A program made the position numbers and the translations under genes. The notes below the pieces were generated by a model. It did not search any database, was not told the origin of the DNA, and saw only the letters and a program-made list of their open reading frames with translations. Positions 58,981-64,000 of a stretch of 64,000 nucleotides of DNA are shown here, in pieces; within the stretch, counting starts at the first letter, position 1, and the number at the start of each line of letters is the position of its first letter. The stretch spans positions 248,001 to 312,000 of the forward strand of contig NZ_CP114176.1 of NCBI RefSeq assembly GCF_027186265.1, read 5' to 3'. Origin of the DNA: Lentibacillus daqui. GTDB lineage: Bacteria; Bacillota; Bacilli; Bacillales; Amphibacillaceae.

Positions 58981-59245
58981 GTTACGCATTAACTGGCAGT
59001 AATCCCCTACTTCAAGACTTAAGGGTAATCCAAGCAGGAAAAGTTGGGGGTAAATTCCTGATTAGTGAGATACAATGGCAACTTACCGATGCATTAGCAG
59101 AGGTTATTGCCACCAATTGGGTTCGTAGTGTCGCTTTATCTGCGTCCAAGCGAGGATATTAGCGACAGTAGAACGGGACTAACAATCAGTGGTGGATAAA
59201 GTAAACCCCCACTGATTGGAGTTTCACTTTATCTGTAGGGAGGTG
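58981..59245. other. Structured non-coding region upstream of the LD-carboxypeptidase gene
   Basis: Several nested stems: TGTCGCT (59129-59135) with AGCGACA (59161-59167); CAATCAGTGG (59183-59192) with CCACTGATTG (59209-59218); and an alternative GATAAAGT (59195-59202) with ACTTTATC (59226-59233), which overlaps the previous stem. GGCAAC...GTTATTGCC adds one more. It may be a folded leader or an immobile repeat. No gene is present. Confidence 0.5.
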
Positions 59246-59250
59246 TCTTT

Positions 59251-60174
59251 GTGGCGACGATCAAACCGCCTATATTGCAACCAGGAGATACGATTGGCAT
59301 TGTCACATTGGGTAGTCCGCTTCCTGACAACGAGATTAACAATCGTATAGAAACAGTAAGAAGTCTTGGCTTCCAAGTGGTGTTAGGTGACCATACCTAC
59401 GCCCAAGATGGCTTCCTCGCCGGTACTGATGAAGAGCGTGCATCTGATTTGATGCGCATGTTTGCCAATGATCAGGTCAAATTGATTTTGCCTACACGAG
59501 GCGGCGTTGGCGTTGCAGGCATCCTCCCACATCTTGATTTTGATTTCATTCAAAGTCATCCGAAAATCCTCACCGGTTATAGTGATATTACGGTACTCTT
59601 AAATGTTTTGGCCCAGTATGCAAACTTAGTTACATTCCAAAGCCTTTTGCTGCTTGACTTCACTACTAGTACACCAGGCTACAATTACGATCAATTTTTC
59701 GCTGCGACATCGGTACGCACCATGCAACGGCAAATTCAAAATCCGTCGTTCATGCCACAAATTAGCAGGGTTGGAGGAAATGTCACCGGCCCGATTGTTG
59801 GCGGAAATCTGACCTCATTTACCGGTACACTTGGCACCCCTTTTGAAATTGATACAAAGGGGAAAATTCTATTATTGGAAGAAACCCATGCGCCGATAAA
59901 TACAGTTTACCGGTATATGAATCACCTTAAATTAGCTGGAAAATTTGATGATTGTATTGGGATTGTCATGGGGGAATGCACCGATTGTCCGATTGCGTAT
60001 GGAACAACGTATGAAGATTTAATTAATGCATTTCTTGTCCCAATGGGAAAGCCGCTGATGACCAATGTCGCAACTGCACATGGGACCTATAAAGCAGCCA
60101 TACCAATTGGAGCGACTGTTAATCTGGATACAGAAAATAATACATTGACAGTGATAGAACCGACAGTCAGTTAG
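59251..60174 (+). CDS. LD-carboxypeptidase (peptidase family S66)
   Basis: Murein tetrapeptide LD-carboxypeptidase (LdcA/YkfA type) that removes the terminal D-alanine from muropeptide stems during cell-wall recycling. It has 307 residues and the S66 landmarks: LQPGDTIGIVTLGSPL, ILPTRGGVGVAGILPHLDFD, ILTGYSDITVLLN with the nucleophile Ser, LLLEETHAPINTVYR with the catalytic Glu, and the His of NVATAHGTYKAAIPIG. It appears cytoplasmic, without a signal peptide. GGGAGGTG supports GTG 59251. Microcin C resistance proteins (MccF) are the nearest alternative. Confidence 0.93.
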   Translation: MATIKPPILQPGDTIGIVTLGSPLPDNEINNRIETVRSLGFQVVLGDHTYAQDGFLAGTDEERASDLMRMFANDQVKLILPTRGGVGVAGILPHLDFDFIQSHPKILTGYSDITVLLNVLAQYANLVTFQSLLLLDFTTSTPGYNYDQFFAATSVRTMQRQIQNPSFMPQISRVGGNVTGPIVGGNLTSFTGTLGTPFEIDTKGKILLLEETHAPINTVYRYMNHLKLAGKFDDCIGIVMGECTDCPIAYGTTYEDLINAFLVPMGKPLMTNVATAHGTYKAAIPIGATVNLDTENNTLTVIEPTVS

Positions 60175-60256
60175 GGTCAGAGGGACGGTTCTTCTGTCCC
60201 ACCACATATTTCCATGTAAAAAAATGGTGGAACAAGGTGCCTGTCCCTCTGTCCCG
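60174..60256. repeat. Long imperfect inverted repeat between convergent genes
   Basis: GTCAGAGGGACGG...TGTCCCACCA faces TGGTGGAACA...CCTGTCCCTCTG across about 20 bases. Words such as GGGACGGTTCTTCTGTCCC are, to my knowledge, frequent small repeats in Firmicutes genomes. It could terminate either gene but lacks a clear T-run. Confidence 0.6.
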
Positions 60257-60257
60257 A

Positions 60258-60749
60258 TTATATTAGGTTACTAAAGTGTACTTTTTTATTTAATGCATAC
60301 ATAATTGGGATGCCGATTGCCATGATGACTAATTCGCCGGCAGCTGTTGTTAACCAGGATAACAGGAATGGAAGGTGCAACACCAAGTACAATTCAAAAG
60401 CAATGATGAACATGTTGAAGGTGAAGACAAGTGTGTTCATCACCATGAGTGTAACCTGATTTTTAATGTACCTCCCGAGCAAAATTGTGATCCCCAACGA
60501 CAATGCGGAATGCCCTACCCCAAACAATAAATCCATCGTTCCGGTTACAGAGAAGATATTGGTTAAAAAAACGCCTACTACAATCCCGGCAAAATATTTT
60601 TTGTTGAAAACCACCAGATGATTAAAGATTTCCGGGATTCGAAATTGGATATTCGAATAGGCAAGCGGTGGGAAAATTAATAATACCAATGAAACGGCAA
60701 CATACAGCGCCGCAATCACCGCATTCACAACAAGGGTTTTGATATTCAT
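60258..60749 (-). CDS. queT: QueT queuosine-precursor transporter
   Basis: Substrate-binding membrane subunit (S component) of an ECF transporter for queuosine precursors (preQ1 or preQ0). It has 163 residues and five to six helices; VVNAVIAALYVAVSLVLLIF followed by PPLAYSNIQFRIPE and EIFNHLVVFNKKY is the family pattern. It lies directly behind a preQ1-I riboswitch, which confirms the substrate class. AAGGAG, which is part of the riboswitch tail, stands eight bases before ATG 60749; GTG 60758 overlaps that ribosome site and is rejected. Confidence 0.95.
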   Translation of the reverse strand: MNIKTLVVNAVIAALYVAVSLVLLIFPPLAYSNIQFRIPEIFNHLVVFNKKYFAGIVVGVFLTNIFSVTGTMDLLFGVGHSALSLGITILLGRYIKNQVTLMVMNTLVFTFNMFIIAFELYLVLHLPFLLSWLTTAAGELVIMAIGIPIMYALNKKVHFSNLI

Positions 60750-60756
60750 TTGTTTC

Positions 60757-60798
60757 ACTCCTTAGTTTTTTAACGTGGGATGGTCGCGAACCACGTGT
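60757..60798 (-). promoter_or_regulatory. PreQ1-I riboswitch (translational)
   Basis: On the minus strand: stem ACGTGG with CCCACGT enclosing TTCGCGACCAT, then the A-rich tail TTAAAAAACTAAGGAG. The tail both forms the pseudoknot and carries the ribosome site of queT, so ligand binding would block translation. Confidence 0.9.
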
Positions 60799-60918
60799 TT
60801 AGTAAATCCTCAAACTATTACATTATAAGTCTTTTAGAGGAAAAATCAAATTTAGTACCAGGTATTAACACTATATGATAAAATAAAAAGACTAAGGAAT
60901 ATAAGAGAGGGGAACAGT

Positions 60919-61515
60919 ATGTATCATTTTGCTGCTTCAGTCCTAAACATCATTTTAAGCCTGTTTGGCAGGGTGAAAGTCTATCATAAAGAGAAATTGC
61001 CTCAAAAAGAAGGTTATATTATTGCATGCACGCATACTGGCTGGGTGGATATACTCTGGCTTGGTCTGGCCGTTTTGCCAACGAAGATCCATTACATGGC
61101 AAAAAAAGAGCTGTTTGAACAAGGTCTGATCCGCCGACTAATGCGGAGTTTAAATGCCTTTCCGGTTGATCGGGAAAATCCAGGTCCAAGTTCGATTAAA
61201 ATTCCACGCAGACTGATTGCAGATGGGAAAGTGGTTGGCATATTTCCAAGCGGTATGAGAACGAGTGAAGAGGTACCTTTAAAAAGGGGAGCGGTCACTA
61301 TCGCAAGTTACGCCAAGGCTCCAATTGTACCTGCTGCTTATGTTGGCCCCAACAACTTCAAAGATTTGTTTAAACGGAAGAAACCTCAACTTATTTTTGG
61401 TGATCCTATTGTATTATCCAAGGAGTTACCAAAAAAGGAAGCGCTGGAACTAATGTTGAAGGAACTGAATGAGGAATTTAGCAGTTTGCGGAAAGAACTA
61501 CTTGCAAAACAATAA
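60919..61515 (+). CDS. plsC: 1-acyl-sn-glycerol-3-phosphate acyltransferase
   Basis: Acylates lysophosphatidic acid to phosphatidic acid at the membrane during phospholipid synthesis. It has 198 residues with the PlsC blocks: THTGWVDILWL (HxxxxD catalytic pair), MAKKELFEQ, RRLIADGKVVGIFPSGMRTS (FPEGTRS variant) and APIVPAAYVG. The change from Glu to Ser in block III (FPSGMRT) is unusual and may affect glycerophosphate binding. AGAGGGGA precedes ATG 60919. It is followed by a 21-bp periodic array and converges on the TerC gene. Confidence 0.9.
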   Translation: MYHFAASVLNIILSLFGRVKVYHKEKLPQKEGYIIACTHTGWVDILWLGLAVLPTKIHYMAKKELFEQGLIRRLMRSLNAFPVDRENPGPSSIKIPRRLIADGKVVGIFPSGMRTSEEVPLKRGAVTIASYAKAPIVPAAYVGPNNFKDLFKRKKPQLIFGDPIVLSKELPKKEALELMLKELNEEFSSLRKELLAKQ

Positions 61516-61527
61516 ACCCCACTGCCA

Positions 61528-61699
61528 GGTTGATACGCTACCGGCAAAGTGAGGTTGATATTTTTAGTTGCCAGGTCGATAGTTCATGTAGTTTGGTTGA
61601 TAAACTACACAATCCGGTTGATTACCTTGCTAACTTGGTCGATAAATCGTGCAGTCTGGTTGATAAACTGCGCAATCAGATCGATTCAACAGCCCCTCT
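61528..61699. repeat. 21-bp periodic array, core word GGTTGAT
   Basis: GGTTGAT or GGTCGAT at 61528, 61553, 61574, 61595, 61616, 61637, 61658 and a GATCGAT unit at 61679. All steps are 21 bases except the first (25). The plus strand stays open and encodes heptads beginning with VD: VDSSCSL, VDKLHNP, VDYLANL, VDKSCSL, VDKLRNQ. The array lies between convergent plsC and terC. Confidence 0.9.
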
Positions 61700-61726
61700 C
61701 CAAATATACTGGCCCATCACCGCATG

Positions 61727-62479
61727 TTAAATACGTTTACTATCCGCTTTGCGTCCTGACCATATCCAGCCAAATACCGCAATGGCAATCAGAAATCCCC
61801 AGAAGATAATTTTCCATTCTATGCTATGGGGAAAATCTTCAGGTATTATATTGACACCGGGATGTGCCAGTGTAATAATCGCTAGTTTAACTCCGACCCA
61901 GCCAACAATCAGATATGCCGCTGTTTCCAGGCCAGGCCGCTTGTCTAGCAAGGTTACAAACCAATTTGCAGCAAATTTGATTAATACTAAACCTGCAATT
62001 CCGGCAATAATTACGATGGCAAATTTTCCGCCATCCATGCCGCCAAATTGCGGTAACGGGGTGTCCGGCAGTGTCATTGCCAATGCAACTGCAGCAAGTA
62101 TGGAATCAATCGCAAAGGCGAGATCCGCAATACCGATTTTACCTACAGTGGACCAAAAACCATTTACGAAAGAAGCCTTCTTTTTTTTGGTTGACCCAGA
62201 ATAGTTGCTAATGACATTATTAATTCCAAGATAAATCAAGTATATGGCTCCCAATGCTTGGACTTGCCAAACATTTACTAGAAATGAGATGACGAACAAA
62301 GCGGAAAAGCGAAAAATAAAGGCACCTATAATGCCATAGTTAATTGCTCTATCTTTTTGATTGTCTGGCAGATGTTTTGCTATTACCGCCAGCACAAGGG
62401 CGTTGTCAGCTGATAATATCCCTTCCAGGCCGATTAATATAAGTAATGTCCAACCATATTCAAGCCACAATGTGTCCAA
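61727..62479 (-). CDS. TerC family manganese exporter (YkoY/MeeY-like)
   Basis: A polytopic protein of 250 residues with seven to eight helices. Family motifs with acidic membrane residues are present: LEGILSADNALVLAVIAKHL (ADN motif) and KIGIADLAFAIDSILAAVAL (AxDSILA). In Bacillus subtilis the relatives YceF and YkoY export Mn2+. The yybP-ykoY Mn2+ riboswitch and terminator in front of this gene support the same role. TTG 62479 follows AAAGGAG by seven bases. The C-terminus is short and charged. Confidence 0.94.
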   Translation of the reverse strand: MDTLWLEYGWTLLILIGLEGILSADNALVLAVIAKHLPDNQKDRAINYGIIGAFIFRFSALFVISFLVNVWQVQALGAIYLIYLGINNVISNYSGSTKKKKASFVNGFWSTVGKIGIADLAFAIDSILAAVALAMTLPDTPLPQFGGMDGGKFAIVIIAGIAGLVLIKFAANWFVTLLDKRPGLETAAYLIVGWVGVKLAIITLAHPGVNIIPEDFPHSIEWKIIFWGFLIAIAVFGWIWSGRKADSKRI

Positions 62480-62493
62480 ATGAATACTCCTTT

Positions 62494-62541
62494 CAAAAAT
62501 AAAATAGAGGCTTCACCACTATGTGGCAAGGCCTCTATTTT
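62494..62541 (-). terminator. Riboswitch-controlled terminator before terC
   Basis: On the minus strand AAAATAGAGGC pairs with GCCTCTATTTT, followed by ATTTTTG. It lies between the Mn2+ aptamer and the ribosome site, as in transcriptionally controlled yybP-ykoY switches. Confidence 0.9.
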
Positions 62542-62542
62542 A

Positions 62543-62662
62543 ACAAGGCGAGACCTTTACCCACATAGGCAAAGGTCTCGCCAACAACGCTGGAGGTTGC
62601 CAGAAAAGCCGAGAGTTATACTCTGTAATGACGACTTTACTGAGAAAGCTACTCCCCTTTGA
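62543..62662 (-). promoter_or_regulatory. yybP-ykoY Mn2+ riboswitch aptamer
   Basis: The minus strand starts with the hallmark AAAGGGGAGTAGC (62660-62648) and contains GTCGTCATTACAGAG, CTGGCAACCTCCAG and a long GGCGAGACCTTTGCC / GGTAAAGGTCTCGCC stem. Order and position before a TerC gene match the family. Mn2+ binding would favour expression of the exporter. Confidence 0.92.
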
Positions 62663-62744
62663 AATCTATCTTTATTTAATCATAATGTTCGTTATTTGTC
62701 AATATTTTACCAAAATTAGTGTAGTAAAAAACAACAAAAACGCA

Positions 62745-63512
62745 TTACCTTCCAATCAGATGGATCTCTTGCCGCTCGTATGGTGCATCCTGATAGCTGT
62801 TCAATAAACCTTTCTTGGCAATAGTCTCTTTGGTAATTACTTTTTGTTTTAACGTAAGATCAACCTGCCCATCAAAAGGGAAACATTCCATTTGGATGGT
62901 TTGATCATTTCGCCATTCGATCCATGCTTTATCTTGCTTAAAAAAGGTAAAGGCATCAGAAACAGGTATTCCGCTTTTGAAAAATCGATGTTCATCCTGT
63001 TTGGCTACACCTGGGTCATTTAAACAAATATATAGGGAGACGTTGTCGAAAAACTGAAGCAGAGCGTAATGATAATCATAGTTATCCTGGTCGAACGCTG
63101 CAAACGATTCCATGATTCGTTGTTGCCGATCTTTTTCCTGCTGTACAAATTGTTGCGCTTCTGGTGATTCATGATGAACAAGAAAACGGGTATAATGCCG
63201 GCTGCATAACAGGCTCGCATATGTATCCCGGGAAGCAACTTCATCGATTCCATATTTGTACAAAACTGTTTTTGCGAGAACAGGAAAGTCAATAAAGGTA
63301 TAAGGCATATGTTGTTGATCATTCCAAAATGGCTGTTTGTCAAACGGTCTCCAGCCAAGATCATGATTTGAGACTGCATATTCCACCGACTTCCGAAGAT
63401 CATTCCCGGCAAATAAAGTATCCTTCCAGGCGGCTGCCAATTCACCTGATATATGAGCATGGTTATCCTGTTCGATCATGATATACTCATTTTCATGTTC
63501 CCGTACAATCAC
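62745..63512 (-). CDS. DUF3891 family protein
   Basis: A 255-residue cytoplasmic protein of the DUF3891 family, with function unknown. The His/Asp-rich pattern (MIEQDNHAHISGELA, VEYAVSNHDLGWRPFD, LLCSRHYTRFLVHH) resembles an HD-type metal-binding fold: the conserved NHDxGW and SxHY motifs could ligate metal. GTG 63512 follows AAAGGGTGA. It lies between the Mn2+ exporter and a catalase gene, both linked to oxidative stress, but no shared regulation is visible. Confidence 0.85.
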   Translation of the reverse strand: MIVREHENEYIMIEQDNHAHISGELAAAWKDTLFAGNDLRKSVEYAVSNHDLGWRPFDKQPFWNDQQHMPYTFIDFPVLAKTVLYKYGIDEVASRDTYASLLCSRHYTRFLVHHESPEAQQFVQQEKDRQQRIMESFAAFDQDNYDYHYALLQFFDNVSLYICLNDPGVAKQDEHRFFKSGIPVSDAFTFFKQDKAWIEWRNDQTIQMECFPFDGQVDLTLKQKVITKETIAKKGLLNSYQDAPYERQEIHLIGR

Positions 63513-63612
63513 AAGCGGTCACCCTTTCTTTGCATGGAGGTTTTCTTTAGATTATCATGCGCCATTCTCCTTTTACAAGCAGGGTGACCATGGTATGCAG
63601 AATCAAGTATCC

Positions 63613-64000
63613 TTAATAAGGCTTTGCATGATGACTTTTATCGACAGCTTGTTTTGGTGCCTTTTCACTGTCTTTGTTACCAATTGGATTTTGACTTGTT
63701 CCATTACTTTTGGCATGCTTCAGTCCTTCTTTTAGGCGGCGGCCATACTCCTCATCAGCTTCCTCAGCAAGTGCGATCATTTTATCTTGAATACGTTTGT
63801 CGCATTCGGAAAGATCCCCGACAAGATTGGAAATTAATTCGTCTCTCTCCCAATCCTCAAAACGACGATATGTTTCACCTGCTTGCTTGGTATTACTCGT
63901 TCGTTCAATGGATTCGCGTACAAGGTTACCTTCAACCTTTGGTGTATATTCTTTGCCGGTTTGTTCCGCTTCCTGTAACCCTCCCAAAATGCTTGGCTCA
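63613..64000 (-). CDS. katA: Catalase, C-terminal part (5' end outside window)
   Basis: C-terminal end of a clade 3-type haem catalase. The immune-responsive domain is clear: YRRFEDWERDELISNLVGDL followed by DKRIQDKMIALAEEADEEYG and RRLKEGL. The last 30 residues form a hydrophilic tail with Lys, Asn and His. The frame continues past base 64000 (EPSILGGLQEA at the edge), so the TTG at 63987 is not a start. The N-terminal catalytic His and the proximal haem Tyr are not in the window. Confidence 0.92.
   Translation of the reverse strand, partial: EPSILGGLQEAEQTGKEYTPKVEGNLVRESIERTSNTKQAGETYRRFEDWERDELISNLVGDLSECDKRIQDKMIALAEEADEEYGRRLKEGLKHAKSNGTSQNPIGNKDSEKAPKQAVDKSHHAKPY

Noticed and set aside
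4363..61699. The four 21-bp arrays as CRISPR arrays
   Set aside because: Only 6-8 bases per unit are conserved, the unit is far shorter than a repeat plus spacer, and no cas genes are present.
1..64000. tRNA, rRNA, prophage or replication origin
   Set aside because: No cloverleaf or rRNA-like sequence, no phage structural genes, and no DnaA-box cluster with dnaA/dnaN were seen.

Overview
The window looks like a chromosome segment from a low-GC, spore-forming Bacillaceae, probably a moderately halophilic relative of Virgibacillus, Oceanobacillus or Lentibacillus. This rests on gene content (RocA/ProDH with a SigL-type activator, YitT, YpjP, CsaA, PdxK, a SleB-type cortex hydrolase, poly-gamma-glutamate genes), strong AGGAGG ribosome sites with frequent TTG/GTG starts, and Bacillus-type control signals (CIRCE, cre, FadR box, preQ1 and Mn2+ riboswitches). 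The genus is inferred by eye. No rRNA, tRNA, CRISPR array or prophage was seen.

Region by region. 0-8 kb: end of an acetyl-CoA synthetase gene, a hotdog-fold protein, a peptide deformylase, an attenuated SAM methyltransferase, YitT, purine nucleoside phosphorylase and an aberrant pyruvate-kinase-like protein. 8.3-14.4 kb: a complete beta-lactam sensing locus (MecA-like PBP, BlaI, BlaR1 and BlaI operators) in which the PBP gene is split by an IS4-type element with a clean 7-bp target duplication. 14.6-21 kb: lipoprotein, YihY/BrkB, CycA, a TetR/SDR pair with palindromic operators, and a luciferase-like oxidoreductase behind a conserved RNA element. 21-28 kb: ABC1/UbiB kinase with a likely AUU start, then a proline/arginine catabolism module (sigma-54 activator, RocA, ProDH) with a SigL promoter and a perfect cre match.

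27.8-36.6 kb is the most mosaic part: a probable type I toxin-antitoxin pair, DUF72, an IS607-type tnpA-tnpB transposon, a cortex hydrolase and a poly-gamma-glutamate locus (pgsB, pgsC, a 50-residue membrane protein, a CapD-like gamma-glutamyltransferase) without pgsA. pgsB sits between inverted copies of a short repeat element. A degenerate second copy of the DUF72 3' end closes the segment, so it is bounded by direct repeats.

36.7-64 kb is mostly core genome: a FadR-boxed fatty-acid oxidation pair, an ABC transporter, CsaA, UPF0182, MFS, PdxK, BrnQ, a GntR regulator, an endonuclease III-like glycosylase, CIRCE-controlled htpG, an Spx paralogue lacking the second redox Cys, YpjP, PAP2 phosphatase, an arginase-family protein, a PadR/HAAS/DUF4097 operon, LD-carboxypeptidase, preQ1-controlled queT, PlsC, Mn2+-riboswitch-controlled TerC, DUF3891 and the end of a catalase.

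The least explained pattern is a set of four intergenic arrays with an exact 21-bp period (4.4, 21.1, 54.8 and 61.6 kb), each with its own core word. Three of the four lie between convergent genes.
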